From positions 1-62,829 of the forward strand of contig CAICTM010000503.1 of the NCBI GenBank assembly GCA_903772945.1: a stretch of 62,829 nucleotides of DNA, in the 5' to 3' direction. This document shows positions 9,717 to 20,715 of this stretch, one piece after another. How positions within the stretch are numbered: the stretch's first letter is position 1; each line of letters begins with the position of its first letter. The notes beneath the pieces were generated by a model. It saw only the letters and a list, made by a program, of their open reading frames with translations. It was not told the origin of the DNA and did no database searches. The DNA comes from Seminavis robusta. Lineage: Eukaryota; Bacillariophyta; Bacillariophyceae; Naviculales; Naviculaceae. The translations under genes were made by a program, and so were the position numbers.

Positions 9717-10751
9717 TTAATTCGACTCCTTTTTCTCATCATCTTTGGCAACCTTGACTTCATCCGGATGTTCCTGATAATATTTCTTGGCAATCTCTAG
9801 TTCTTGTTGAATGCGTTCGAGGTCGGCTTCAATGTCCGCCACTTGGCGTGGTTTGCCCTCCACGGAATCGGTAATGGACTCTGTCATGTCGAGTTCGTAG
9901 GGCTTGTTTTCGTTCAACCCAACAAACTTGTCCAATAGTTTTCGGATCTGTTTCCCAAGGGCATTGCCCACCCAACTATCCTTGGTCTTTTTCTTGTCCT
10001 TTTCAGCCTCTTCCTTGTACTCACTGGGACCAAATGCCATCAACACGTTTTCCACAACCTCATCTAACGATCCTTCTTCCGCTAGATCCATCTCAAAAAA
10101 GTCACCCTTGCCTCGGTCGGCATTGATGTGGACATGGGGTGTTAGGTTGGGTCTTCCCAGGAGGGCAGCATAGACTTTGGTGTAGACATGCTTTTTGGTG
10201 GATGGCGGTTGGATAATCTGCTCGTTGAGGACAATCCAGAGACGCAGTTTGGGAATGTGCAACTCAAAATAAGCATCGTCTCCAATGTTCTTTCCTCCAC
10301 AGCCCACTTCTAGATTGATCTTTTTGCCAAACGTACTGACAGTAGGAAATGCAAATTCAATTCCTTTGCCCAACAGAATGGTCAGCGTCAAGGCGCTGAT
10401 ATCCAAGACGGTCATGCGTTGATTCTTCATCAAGTGGGCATAACGATTTGCTTCTGGCCATGCAAACTTGGGCATTTTCTCCATATCACTCTTGAGCGTG
10501 TCAGGGTCTACCAATGCCATGCTCGTCAACTTGAGCTGAATATCCTGCAAAACCGGGGCCTTGTCGCCTTCCTTGAGCGGCTCTTCGTTCAAAAGAACCG
10601 TTTGTCCCGGATCATCAATCATAGACTGACTGACTTGTTTGCAAATGAGGGGGATCACCATGGGCACCAAAGCCTGCAACAGAGCGGCGGTTCCAGCAGC
10701 TTCGGCAGAAGAGGGATCTGTGCCTCTCAGGGCAGGATTCGTCTCGGTCAT
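9717..10751 (-). CDS. Conserved-looking protein of unknown function, possible SMP/TULIP-like lipid-binding fold
   Basis: 344 residues, ATG at 10751. After a 20-residue N-terminus there is a hydrophobic segment (ALLQALVPMVIPLICKQV). A mixed alpha/beta region to about residue 250 follows, with the amphipathic strands DAYFELHIPKLRLWIVLNEQ and DIQLKLTSMALVD. A charged C-terminal coiled coil (RQVADIEADLERIQQELEIA) ends the protein. The strand pattern recalls SMP/TULIP lipid-transfer domains, but that is an impression and no diagnostic motif is present. It is convergent with the MFS gene. Codon use and the full-length open frame argue that it is real. Confidence 0.7.
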   Translation of the reverse strand: MTETNPALRGTDPSSAEAAGTAALLQALVPMVIPLICKQVSQSMIDDPGQTVLLNEEPLKEGDKAPVLQDIQLKLTSMALVDPDTLKSDMEKMPKFAWPEANRYAHLMKNQRMTVLDISALTLTILLGKGIEFAFPTVSTFGKKINLEVGCGGKNIGDDAYFELHIPKLRLWIVLNEQIIQPPSTKKHVYTKVYAALLGRPNLTPHVHINADRGKGDFFEMDLAEEGSLDEVVENVLMAFGPSEYKEEAEKDKKKTKDSWVGNALGKQIRKLLDKFVGLNENKPYELDMTESITDSVEGKPRQVADIEADLERIQQELEIAKKYYQEHPDEVKVAKDDEKKESN

Positions 10752-11269
10752 GGTTCCAAGTGAATGCTGATCAAGATATATCTGCTGGAGTTAGTTCTAT
10801 TAATATCGGACGATGAAATAGTAGAAGCAGCATACCGGTAGCAGACAGAGCTTCTTGCTTGGACCTGAAAGAAAGATACGGTAGATTGCATCCAACTCGG
10901 AAGTCGGAGTTGGAGAAGGAGTTCCAAAGATCCAGTGAAAAGTGCCCTGGCAATCCGGCAATGCCGCTTGCCATGCATGGTGGATTAAGGCGCCTTGCAA
11001 GCTACACCGGTACCGTACGGGTACTGGTACCGGTACCTGGTACGCTACCGATACCGCTACGGTAAAGGAACAGGGCTAGCTACCGGTAGCGGCGCACCAG
11101 ACTTTGAGGACTTGCCTGTCACTCGACTCTGTTGCATTGCTTGGTGCAAAAGGGAGTAAAAAGGTTGCAACTAAGACGATTAGAAAACAAAAAAGCGAGG
11201 ATTGCAATAGGGGAATGGCCCATCGGCGACACTAAATAACTCATGTCTACAGTCGCAGTTGTATCTGGA
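10752..11269. other. Intergenic stretch with dense GGTACC/CCGGTA palindromes
   Basis: Positions 11006-11092 consist almost entirely of overlapping palindromic words (ggtacc, accggt, cgtacg, gctagc). No gene was seen. Similar words recur at 44190-44220 and inside the TIR element at 57.3-57.7 kb. Confidence 0.6.
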
Positions 11270-12205
11270 TCAAGCAAGCAAGTCATTGAAGGCTTTTCCC
11301 CATCTGTTGTACGTGGGATTTTCTTCCTTGGCCCATTCCTGCGCCTTCTCTCGAGCCATTTCCGTGGCCCATTGTTTTGTCCAGCTCGCAGCTGCTTGTG
11401 CCGTTGCTTTTGCAGCAGTGGCAACTTTTCCAGTGCTCTCAACCACCTTGGCAACTTTTTCATCTTCTGATAGCTTCTTCGCATTTTCCATTGTCCAATC
11501 CAACGCCTTGGCAACTGTTTCATCTTTCGATAGCTCCCAAGCATTTTCCATTGTCCAATCCAATGCAGCGCCTGCCTTTTCTTTTGCAGCAGCAGCAACT
11601 TTTCCAGTGCTCTCAATGACCTTGGCAACTGTTTCATCTTTTGCTAGCTCGCTAGCATTTTCCATTGTCCAATCCAACGCAGCACCTGCCTTTTCTTTTG
11701 TCCATTTTGCTGCCACTCCTGCACTGCTCACCAATGCCAAGTTTTGAGTAATGAGTCTCCCCATTTCTGTTTTTGATTTCACCTCTTCGTCTACTTTGAA
11801 ACAAAATTCTTGCAGGTACTGAGCTGAGACACTCCCTCCCAGAGTGCTTCCAATAACAATAGTGCTGTAGTGGCCTGCTCCGCCCATTGCAATGGATTGC
11901 AGCGTTGCAAACAAGCTTCCCTTCGCGATCACTGGAATGGTAGACTGCCACCAAGAGGCAAAAGAACCTGCGGCAACTCCGGTGGAGGTAAATCCAAGCA
12001 GCGCGAGCAACTGAGGAACAACAAAGGGGGCTGTCAATCCGCCGATTGCGCCACCAGAGGTTAACACAACCGCGGCGCATTCGGCCGAGAGGCTCACGTC
12101 ATCTTGATCAGTGTCATCGTGGTTGGTATCGGTAGCCAGGACAAGGCTTGTGTGCATACCTGCAAGTGCAAGGAGCAATAGGCAACAAACGAACGACTTC
12201 ATCAT
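11270..12205 (-). CDS. Interferon-induced 6-16 (IFI6/IFI27, ISG12) family protein with C-terminal helical repeats
   Basis: 311 residues, start ATG at 12205 (a second ATG follows at once). Residues 1-24 form a signal peptide ending LVLATD. Residues about 45-120 match the ISG12 module: a Gly/Ala-rich hydrophobic hairpin (GGAIGGLTAPFVVPQLLALL, then GFTSTGVAAGS) with a following SWWQSTIPVIAKGSLFATLQ segment. In animals these are small membrane-embedded proteins of mitochondria, ER or nuclear envelope. The second half is an addition to the usual 80-130 residue family length: three imperfect Ala/Lys/Glu-rich amphipathic repeats around the motif ALDWTMENA (about 174, 202 and 224), each followed by K/E-D-E-T/K-VAKV. 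These resemble LEA-type or apolipoprotein-like helices. The family call is good; the cell role in this organism is unknown. Confidence 0.8.
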   Translation of the reverse strand: MMKSFVCCLLLLALAGMHTSLVLATDTNHDDTDQDDVSLSAECAAVVLTSGGAIGGLTAPFVVPQLLALLGFTSTGVAAGSFASWWQSTIPVIAKGSLFATLQSIAMGGAGHYSTIVIGSTLGGSVSAQYLQEFCFKVDEEVKSKTEMGRLITQNLALVSSAGVAAKWTKEKAGAALDWTMENASELAKDETVAKVIESTGKVAAAAKEKAGAALDWTMENAWELSKDETVAKALDWTMENAKKLSEDEKVAKVVESTGKVATAAKATAQAAASWTKQWATEMAREKAQEWAKEENPTYNRWGKAFNDLLA

Positions 12206-12294
12206 AAGTTTCGGGGAAGAGGGAAATGGTTGGTTCTGCGGTCAAGTGAGATCAAAGCTGCCCCCCATCAACAACCGCAGTGCCTACCACTTAC

Positions 12295-12330
12295 GAATCG
12301 AATCGAATCAATCAATCAAATCAATCAATG
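12295..12330. repeat. GAATC/AATC microsatellite
   Basis: A short run of gaatc followed by aatc units lies 90 bp upstream of the ISG12-family gene start. It belongs to the dispersed set of similar runs in this window. Confidence 0.7.
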
Positions 12331-12479
12331 CTCGTCCTTCGCATGAAAACTTCGATCGCCTGCCCCTCCCGTTGGAAAAAGAAAGTTCCCGAAGGAATCG
12401 AATCGGTATGGCCATAGTCTAATGGGATAGAGACAGTGCATCCACCAGAGAACATGGATGCACCCAATGAATCAACGCT

Positions 12480-13165
12480 CAACTCGAATGAGCAAGGCTT
12501 TGTGGAAGCCAGGTGCAAGGAACTGTGCCAAGTGAATTGTGGCTACTCAGCGACCTTGAAGAGCTATTTATAAATGACCATAGACTCACTGGGCCTCTCT
12601 CCTTTGAGCTTGGATTGCTTGCTGCCAGTAGATCCCACGCTGAACTCACCACTCCCGGACTGTGGCCTGGCAGGTTGGTGATCAGTTGGCTGGGGGTCGA
12701 TTGCTTCATGATCATCTTGGCTGGTAGTAGTAGATGTCGCACATGTAGTAATAGTAGCAGATCCAGTAGGTTGGTTTGTGAGTTGGCTGACAGGATTGGA
12801 TGATCTTAGCTTGTCAGCTAATGAGTTGAATCCATCCATTTGATTGAGACTAGATGGTAACCAGTTCCCAGGAGCAGGTGCCATCAAATCTCTGCGCTGT
12901 GCTTTGGTGTGAAGATTGCCACACGCTCCATGGATCAGCTCCAGTGTCCACTTGTGCAGAATTGATTGAGTTTCAAGGATACCTTCCCCCTTGAATCAGT
13001 TTATGGATTGAATGCTACCACTGCCATTGCTTTGGACATCCACACAGATGAATGGCCAGAAGAAATGGAGTGGACTTGGGAGCGCCAGCATGTGACGGAG
13101 AATTCCAATGACACATCCAGCTCTGGGGAGACACTGCCTGAAAGATTCAGGTGGCGAACTTGAAA
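12480..13165 (+). pseudogene. Possible remnant of a leucine-rich-repeat extracellular protein
   Basis: Around 12513-12600 one frame reads like a plant/diatom LRR unit (GTVPSELWLLSDLEELF, then RLTGPLSFELGLL). At 12966-13163 another open stretch reads AIALDIHTDEWPEEMEW, reminiscent of the D-x-x-P-E-E-x-x-W motif found beside LRRs in such proteins. Frames do not connect and stops intervene, so if this was a gene it is now broken. The evidence is sequence flavour only. Confidence 0.3.
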
Positions 13166-13226
13166 GGGAAAAAAACAGAGCTTCTGCAATCGCACGTTTT
13201 ATTGATGGAACTCAGCACTGCCTATA

Positions 13227-14340
13227 GACTTGCAGTTTTGGTTCTCATGGCAACGGCCTGCATCATGAGCAGGGATGGATTACATTGCTGGCTGGGTAGT
13301 ACCGGTAGTGCAGCAGACAAAGTTGTTTTCACTGCAAGATGGAGAGCCATTTTCCATACTCAAGGCTGATGTTTGCTTCGCCTGGAGAGGAAGGAGATGT
13401 GGACGTCAAAGTGTTCACGGAGGTTTGAGGTGATTGCTTACTTTACATAGGTTTCTTTCTAGTGGCTAGCAGTTTGCTTACTTTGCATTCTGTTTCTCTA
13501 GCTAGACTAGCTAGCAGTTACTTGTTGGTTATTGTTTCCTTGCAAGGGGATCCAAATCGAACAAAGGATCAAATTGATCTCTTGATTCAATCGATTGAAG
13601 CAATCGATTTGATCGTCTGTTTTTGAACTATCACGTTCCACCCAGCTGCACTGCCGGTGGATCCAAATCTACCGGTACTACCAGTGCTAGCTAGCTGGGT
13701 TTAGACATGCAGCTGGATAGAGCCTCTCGCAGGCTGAGGTTGTTGGAGCGGTGGTGCTCGACCTTGGGCTTCCTACAGCAGCCTGCCAGTGCGTTTCTTG
13801 CTATTAGCAAGCCAAGTAGATTGGCTGCTGGCTGGGCGGCCTCCAGCATGGATCCAGCCAAGCATCCCAAGCAAACAGCCAGCAGACTTGCAGTTTTGGT
13901 TCCCTGGCAAAGGCCTACTACATCCTGAGCGGGGTCGGATTACAGTGCTGGGTAGTAGTTGTGCAGCAGCAGACAAAGTTGTTTTCACACTCAAGGTTGA
14001 TGTTTCGCCTGGAGAGGAAGGAGCTGTGGACGTCAAAGTGTTCACGGAGGTTTGATTTGATTGCTTACTTTGCATACTGTAGGTTTCTACCTAGCTATCA
14101 TAGTTAGTTGTTGTTGAATATGGTTGGGGCATCAAAATCGAAGGAAAAGTAATGGATCTTTTGACTGAATGATCGATTGAATATTATTCGATTGAATCGA
14201 ATCGAATCGATTTGATCATGTGTTTTGGTTAGATCCCGGTAGGCTCTAGCCAGCTAGCTACCGTAGACCCAGCTAGAGAGCCAGTGATGTTGTTGGAGCG
14301 GTGGTGCTCGACCTTGATCTTCCCACAGCAGCCTCCCCGT
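13227..14340. repeat. Degenerate tandem duplication with a unit of about 0.55-0.66 kb
   Basis: Three landmark blocks recur in order. One block (gacttgcagttttggtt) is at 13227 and 13885. A second (gtggacgtcaaagtgttcac) is at about 13401 and 14029 and ends in ggaggtttga in both copies. A third (ggagcggtggtgctcgacc) is at 13745 and 14295. Between units lies TCGAT/GAATC-rich sequence at 13569-13616 and 14171-14214. The duplicated part has short open frames in copy 2 (VFTLKVDVSPGEEGAVDVKV) that are shifted in copy 1, suggesting a duplicated and decayed coding fragment. Confidence 0.75.
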
Positions 14341-15647
14341 TTCTTGCTACATGTACTAGCTAGTAGTAGATTGGCTGCTGGCTGCGGGAGGAGGATCAGG
14401 CTGTTAAAACAGCCAAGCAGACCCATGCCGGATTCACCAGACCCACTCTTGCTGTGTGTAGGCAGGAGAAACTGCAGAAGATCTTCTTCAGCCATCATGC
14501 GGGACGAGGCAAATCACTCAGAGCTTTGGAGCCGGATAGCATTAATTTTGGCAAGAGTACATGTACCGCTTCCTTTGGGTCCGGAACCAGTGCATTGATG
14601 CAAGGTTCCTTCCAGAGTTTCTGGCTCGACTGCATGTACGCCAGCCAAAGCCCAAAGGATCGATATCTTCACAAGTTTGTTGGTACATGCAGGATGCCAG
14701 GCCAGAGCTAGAGCCAGCTGGCAAGATCGGTACTGGGTAGCTAGCTAGCGGCTCGAGTGCAATGTGCAATGATACCACCCATGTAGACTACTATCCAATC
14801 CCATTTTCAGCTTAGGGCCGCTATCTAATGCAGAGTGCAGAGCTCAATCGGTGACAGGAAGTCGGTGGGAGCTCGGCCGTGAAGCGTGAAGCCGTGAAGC
14901 GTCACGGTGGTAACATGAACGGAAGAACGAAGGGTGGGGGGCCGGGGGAAAGCGAAGCATCAATAATCAAACCAACAATACCGGTACCACTGTACAGTGT
15001 ACTATATTAATAGCTATTAATTAATAAAATAGCAAGTACCACCCAGCCCGGCCCAGCCGTGCATGGGTTGAATCCTGCGGCAAACAGTACAGTCGTACTG
15101 TACTTACACATGATGTAATGTCCTGGCCAACTTTAGTGGGAATCAATTCAGCACACAGAAGAGGGCTTATCTTTTAGTCCAGGAAAACGGTGTTGGGATC
15201 GTGGCAAAGGAAGCAAGGGCTTTGATTGGGGATGGCTCCTAGAAATTCTGGAGGTGAGTTCAGACTATTGGTTCCATAAGCGACATTTTTGTTCCAAAAG
15301 TGGTCGTAAACTGTATGACTAATTAGGCGTCGCCGGCACGCTCGTAATAGCCAACCAAAAAGATGCCCTTGGAACATCATCAGTGAGAAGACTGGCAGCT
15401 AAACGGCTGGGACCTACATGGAAGCGAAGATCCCAGCGCGCCTTCACGAACCAATCGCTTGGTGAAAATCCGATTAGCACCATGGCCGATCTCAACACCG
15501 CTGTCGTCGTTCGTATCAAGAAATTCGCTTTGTTGTTAGCTGAGCTAAGACGGCCTTAGCTATCTAGATAAAGACATGATGTTTGAGTTAAAGAGTGATT
15601 CCTTAGTGGTTATGTACAAAATAGTAGTAGCTCCCTGTGCTTTTTGT
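14341..15647. other. Gene-free stretch
   Basis: No supported coding region. Short CTAGCTAG and GGTACC-type palindromes occur (14740-14750, 14980-14990), as does an AT-rich patch at 15000-15030. The stretch follows the tandem duplication and precedes the 3' end of the next minus-strand gene. Confidence 0.5.
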
Positions 15648-16316
15648 TTATACTGCCATCATGCTGGGTGGCAAGACACGGAACTTCTTGTTGGGAATGA
15701 AAGGCGGCGGTGTGAACTTCTTGGGTCCTGCTGCAAACGCGCCAGTGCTGCTCTGAAGTGTGCGGAAGAGCGGCTTGCGGACGGCAGAAAAGGCCATGGC
15801 GTCACCGCGCCGTCTCTGGACTTCGACAATGATTTCCTTGGTATGACTGCGCCACAGTTGAACGACAATCTTGAGGTCGGAGTGTTGGCTAGTGCAGTCG
15901 ACTCGTCCAGAGAGGATCTCTTCGTCTTCGGCGAAGCTGGCGCTTTCGTCATCGTGGAACATGCATTGCAGGTTCGCGGCTTCCAAGACACGGGCGATGC
16001 GTTGAGTGATCTGATCGAGGCTCATGGAGGCGTTGCAGGTCATGTTGGTTCGCTCCAGAGGGTACTCAGGGACTGTGGGGATGCTGTCTTCGTCAAGCTT
16101 CCAGGTAAGGCTAGAAGGAGCGGCGGCGCTGGTGCTCATGGTGGGTTTGCTGGGGAGCTCAAGACTTCGCTTTGGCGCTCCAAGAGGCCGCAGACCAAGC
16201 GGAGCAGGAATAGATGGCAGAGGTGCCATGCCTACACTAGCAGGAGCCCGTGGAACAGAGCGGAAGATAGTGGATTCTTCCTCATTGATGGTGTTGCGTT
16301 GTTGTCGGCTAGACAT
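15648..16316 (-). CDS. Small protein of unknown function
   Basis: 222 residues, ATG at 16316. The N-terminal 75 residues are Pro/Ser/Ala-rich and probably disordered. Residues about 95-195 form a compact-looking alpha/beta segment: MSLDQITQRIARVLEAANLQ, then a strand pair, then KIVVQLWR and EIIVEVQRRRGDAMAFSAVR. This pattern (helix, acidic loop, strands ending in V-E-V-Q-R-R) loosely recalls the KA1 domain that binds membranes in AMPK/MARK-type kinases, but no kinase is present. I do not assign a function. The open frame is clean, intronless and coding-like. Confidence 0.65.
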   Translation of the reverse strand: MSSRQQRNTINEEESTIFRSVPRAPASVGMAPLPSIPAPLGLRPLGAPKRSLELPSKPTMSTSAAAPSSLTWKLDEDSIPTVPEYPLERTNMTCNASMSLDQITQRIARVLEAANLQCMFHDDESASFAEDEEILSGRVDCTSQHSDLKIVVQLWRSHTKEIIVEVQRRRGDAMAFSAVRKPLFRTLQSSTGAFAAGPKKFTPPPFIPNKKFRVLPPSMMAV

Positions 16317-18251
16317 GGTGAACTATGTTATTGTTTCGTGCTTTGAGGTGTGTGCTTTATGTTGGTTTGTGGGGTTTTGTGCTGGGGCAAAATGTTTGCT
16401 CAAGCCGTGTTGAATTTTGTGAGGAGTGTGAACCTGCTCTTTTTTGGCTGGGTGCCAAGTGTCAACCGGTAAGGGGGAGCGCAGTGGTCGCCGAGAAGTC
16501 GCCGAGCCCCGGAAGCACATGGAAAACCACGAAATCGAACGTTGGAAGCACTGAGAACATTTTGCAAATCCAAGATTGCAGAAGAACCAGAAGCCAGGGG
16601 TATAGTCTGGCCGTCGTCCCGCATTCTTTCCAAGGAGAACCGACTAATGTGTTCCTCAAGTGTCTTCGATAGAAATGAAAAGAGATCGTGTTCTAATGTC
16701 AGGAGACATAATTTACACGCTAACAGGAGAAGTTTAAGATAATAAATGACTCTGTGGAACCATACACTCATGTCCCAATTGTTTTAGAAATTTATAAAAA
16801 AGAAAGCGCTAAGACGTCTCCACTGGGATGAAAACAATCTCAAAACAAACATAAATATTCGGAAGAACTGAGAAGATCCAATGACATTGTGTACCAATGT
16901 AAGTATCAATTTTAAAATCATTATTACCTAATCTGTAGGAAGCCTGGCACAAAAGAATAGTAGTCTGGTCATACCGTATAGGAGGTGAAGGGCAGTTTAA
17001 TTAGAGATGCAAGACCACACTTGACTACTTGCCAAGCTACTCTGAGTACTCCGATCCAGTACTCGTCTAAGAATATCCAGCTTTCGGTCATTCCGAATGA
17101 ACCAGTCGATTCGTCACTACTGAAGTTCTTTACTCAGGACAGTTTCGTCACTACTGAAGTTCTTTACTCAGGACAGTACAACGGCAGGTGCAACTGTTCC
17201 CCTAAATGTTCATTTGTTGCTCTTAGATTCGCTTCAATGCATACTAAATGCGCACTTCATGGGTGCTTTTTAGATGGAACTATGATGTCAGCAGTGAGAA
17301 CCGAACTCTGTGGTATGATGGGTGAAGTAGAAGTGCACCTTGCAACTGTATTTACAGAGATTTAAAGAAAAGGGACCCAGTAAAGCTAGAACACTTGTCC
17401 AAGCGACCCAAATGTTCTAGTATCTAGTATCAGCCCAAGACCACGAATAACACTTCTCCGAGCTCTCGCTGACTCACGATAGAACATTTTTTAATGTTCG
17501 TAAGAGCCTTGGGGAACTAAAGACTGTATTTAACACTTACATTCACTTTATTACTCAAATCACCTTTTCATTCTGTCCAAGTTTGACTGATGAAATGCAA
17601 CTACTGTAGGAAAAAGAGAAAAAGTCCCAGGAAATAAAGAGTAAGTGTATAGCTGGTGCATCAATGGAATAACAGCCTTCAGCTTACGATAGTTGCCCAT
17701 AAGGTCATGGGGCACTCAGTTGCCGAACGTTCAGTGGGTAGCTGGTCAGGCTGTTGTATCCCACTTTTACATGTACCTTCTACCTCTACAGTCAAGTCGA
17801 CACCTTTTGGAAGCTAGCTGCTCTTTGCAGTCACATAGACAGGCCGAAAGCAGAATGAAAAAACGTGTTTGAAGAGCATCGTGATGGTTTTACGGTCCCT
17901 CAAAGTAGTGATTTCAGTACAAAACCGCTTTGGATGATTTTGTCCCATTGCTTTGGATATGTCAGGGTTAAAATATGCCCCAGCCAAACTAACTGTTTGG
18001 CTTCTTTTCCATCTATCTTCGATCAGCAGGTCTTTAGCTGTCACGTTCATGACAGCTATTTTTCTTCGATTTGTCCTGTACGTCAGAGTGCTGTCTTGTG
18101 TCTTGAATTGTCAGACCTTTACGCCAAGGTTTCTTGTTATTTACCTGCGGCTACATGCTTTCGTTTCCGCGGTCGGCCTAATATTATACCTAAAGTAGCT
18201 ACTAGTATCGCTGTACATGATGCCTGTCAGGCTCTTCGCCATTCGGTGGTC
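16317..18251. other. Long gene-free, AT-richer stretch
   Basis: About 1.9 kb without a credible gene; open frames are short and lack family-like sequence. It contains one exact tandem duplication (17111-17176). It ends at the copia insertion site, where the target word aatgg stands at 18252-18256. Confidence 0.6.
17111..17176. repeat. 34-bp direct tandem repeat, two copies
   Basis: The block beginning tcgtcactactgaagttctt occurs at 17111 and again at 17145, the two copies joined head to tail and identical over 32 bp. Confidence 0.9.
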
Positions 18252-18256
18252 AATGG

Positions 18257-18413
18257 TGTTGAAGAGACTAAAGGTAGCGATAGATGTATTACGAATGATG
18301 TTATAAGATTATGAGGAAAAGCTACTTTGTTGTCTCTGTATATCTGTAGATCTGTAGATGGGTGGAGGCTAGATTCCGGTTGACGGTTGACCGTCAGACG
18401 GCCGGAATCAGCA
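18257..18413 (-). repeat. 3' LTR of the copia element
   Basis: 157 bp, starting tgttgaagag and ending gaatcagca on the plus strand. It matches 23901-24057 exactly by eye and abuts the target duplication aatgg on its left. Confidence 0.95.
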
Positions 18414-18699
18414 CACCCTCAGTCTCTACTCAGGTATGGGCTGGAGATATCGTGGGCGTTTGAGAATGTGGTGAGCTGTCGGGTGATGCTTGCTGAAGTA
18501 GTCAGCATCATTCTCTTTGCCCGGGCGCCAATATACTAGGAATTTTTGGCCCTGTTGTATGCGATTCTTGATCCAATAGAAGCGCTATGTCGATTGCTTT
18601 GGATCGTCGTTTGTTTGACTGTGTTTAGGGCGAGTCCAACGGGCTTTACCTCGGTTGTCTTGTTTGGATCGGGGTGGTTGTTGTGGTGGCCCATTTCGT

Positions 18700-19104
18700 C
18701 TAAGGGTTGTGTGCGGATTGTGCAAGTCTTCCTGGCATTGTTAGTATAGCGCTGGCCAGTTCTGCTTCGTGGCGAGGCGACGAAATGGGTAGAATTGGAG
18801 CTTGATGATTAGGATGGCTCGTTGTGTGGAGGGAGCTTGTCCGCTTGGTTTGGGATTGTTTGGGTTGTTGTAGTGAGTCAGTAGGATGAAGTTGCCTGCC
18901 ATCTAGAGCGTCTTCGGTTTCAGATGGTAGATGCATCACTGTATGGAAGGAACATGCCGCTTGCATGGTATCTACTTTGGCGTCTGGGTGGGTGAACAAT
19001 AGTCTAGTAGTTGTGCTGCAGCTCTCTTGGTGGCTGTGTTCCTTTGGTCTGGGCGAGGCTAGTGTGCCAAGGGTACTAGAATGGTTGAGTCCACTGCTCT
19101 TCAT
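18700..19104 (-). pseudogene. Copia RNase H region, degenerate
   Basis: The minus-strand reading contains TTTRLLFTHPDAKV and later SPRHEAELASAI, typical of the start and middle of copia RNase H. It is frame-broken relative to the reverse transcriptase. Confidence 0.6.
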
Positions 19105-19189
19105 AATATAGGAGTGGTTCTATATTTTTGGAGGCTTTGTGTCTTTTTGTTGGATAGGATTGGTAGTGTCAGCTTTGTGTGATGCTGGG

Positions 19190-19920
19190 TCTTGGCTCCA
19201 TATTCGGTAGGTTGCATTTGTATTGTATTTTGGGCTCTGTTTGGGTTTGGAGTTCGAAAAACCCAGGGGCTTTTGTGATGTACCCTGGATGGAGAGGTCG
19301 ACGGTTCTTTGGTGTAGTCACAGTTTAGGTGAGACCAAATAGAGGTTTCCGGTCCAGTCCGTTGTTATTTTGTATTGGGCTTGGTTGGTGTCGATGAGGT
19401 GTTTGGCATGTTCTTCGCCAGTTTACTGGATTCCGAAATCATATACTACCAGTGTGAATATTATGGGCCTTGTAGTGAGTTTGAAGAGGCCGTGGGAGTG
19501 TTTGGTTTGATGCACGCCCCATTTGATCTAGGAATGCGTTGACGATCAATCGTTTGCAAGAAGGACGTCCGGCTTGGGTAGCTCAGTGACAATGCCCTTT
19601 ATCATACGTAGAATGTAACCGTTAGGATTTTGAGTTATGAGGTCGTGCAGTCGGCGCATAGTGCAGCTGGAGTCATCTACACGAAGCCGAATGTATTCAT
19701 ATTCTGTCATTTGTGTGTTTAGATAAAAATATTTTATGTCTGCAGTACATAATTTGGCATCGGGAGTGAATATGACGCTGTTTAGTAGGCATTTTACGGT
19801 ATTTAGATCGGATGTTTTTGTTTAAACTTCACCGTCGTATTGAATGCGGTTTCCCCCGACGTTCCATCGGACTCGTTTCTTGACCACTAGTTTGTGTCGG
19901 CGGTCTTCGGGTACAAGTCG
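19190..19920 (-). pseudogene. Copia reverse transcriptase region, degenerate
   Basis: Minus-strand fragments read EDRRHKLVVKKRVRW, DAKLCTADIKYFYLNTQMTE and, at the catalytic loop, FTLVVYDFGI where active relatives have V-D-D-F. The Asp to Tyr change at about 19445 and several in-frame stops make the enzyme inactive. Confidence 0.75.
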
Positions 19921-20074
19921 AGCATATGCGGGTTTTTTATTGTGTGGAACCTGGTCCTTGGTGATGAATTAGCATGTGTTGGTTCCAATGTCGGGGTGGG
20001 CGTCGTTGCATTGGCAACATCGACCAATATTGTCACTAAACATTTGTTCACATATGTCTCCTTCAGAAATTCGT

Positions 20075-20488
20075 CTAAGTTCTTGGTAGATGGCTTCTCC
20101 GATCGCCTGTGTCAGATTTGACGGCGTCTGCACAGACTTTGGCGGACGTTGAACGGGGCGAGGCTGGGGATAATATCTTCATTACGGTCGGGGCTAATAA
20201 ATTGCTTTTAGGGCCTATGGCTTCGGGTTTGTTGCGTTTTTTACGCTTGGATCGTGGGGCCTTAAATGGATCGTTTGTGATTTTGTGTTGGTCCGTAGAT
20301 TTTCGTGTGTTTTCGATGGCTTTCCTAGTGGCAGCCGACTGTTTTCTGGCTGCGTGGGATTTTTGGTTGCGTGTTGGTAGTTTGCTGTGGTGATGTTTGG
20401 GCAATTCATCGGTCCTTCCAGTCTGGGAATCAGTCTGCTGGTTTGGTTTGATGGGGTCCCTTTGGATCCAGGGTGTCTTTTTGGGCAC
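20075..20488 (-). pseudogene. Copia integrase-RT linker region
   Basis: A basic, Pro/Ser-rich open stretch with KSHAARKQSAATRKAIENTR, typical of the linker between copia integrase and reverse transcriptase. It has no independent function. Confidence 0.5.
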
Positions 20489-20715
20489 CCTCTGAAGTGG
20501 TGGGGTCTGTGGGACGTTGGGAAATCTGTTGTGGAGTATTTGTGGATGGTTCTAGTGGCACTGAACTTTCACGTACGGTTACGAGCTAAGGGAGGTTGGC
20601 TTGGGTTTTCAAGTATGACGTTGTGTGAGATCATCTGCGTGCTTGATGACTGAGGTCTGTTTGTTTGTGGTAGCATGGCTTGACATGCGGGAACCAGTCT
20701 AAGAGCGGTACTCCA

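Noticed and set aside
12405..12480. tRNA-like start (atggccatagtctaatggga) resembling an A box
   Set aside because: No B box (ggttcga...) and no acceptor or T-arm pairing downstream.
17865..18314. 149-residue plus-strand open frame
   Set aside because: It has no family-like sequence and runs into the LTR; it looks like chance.
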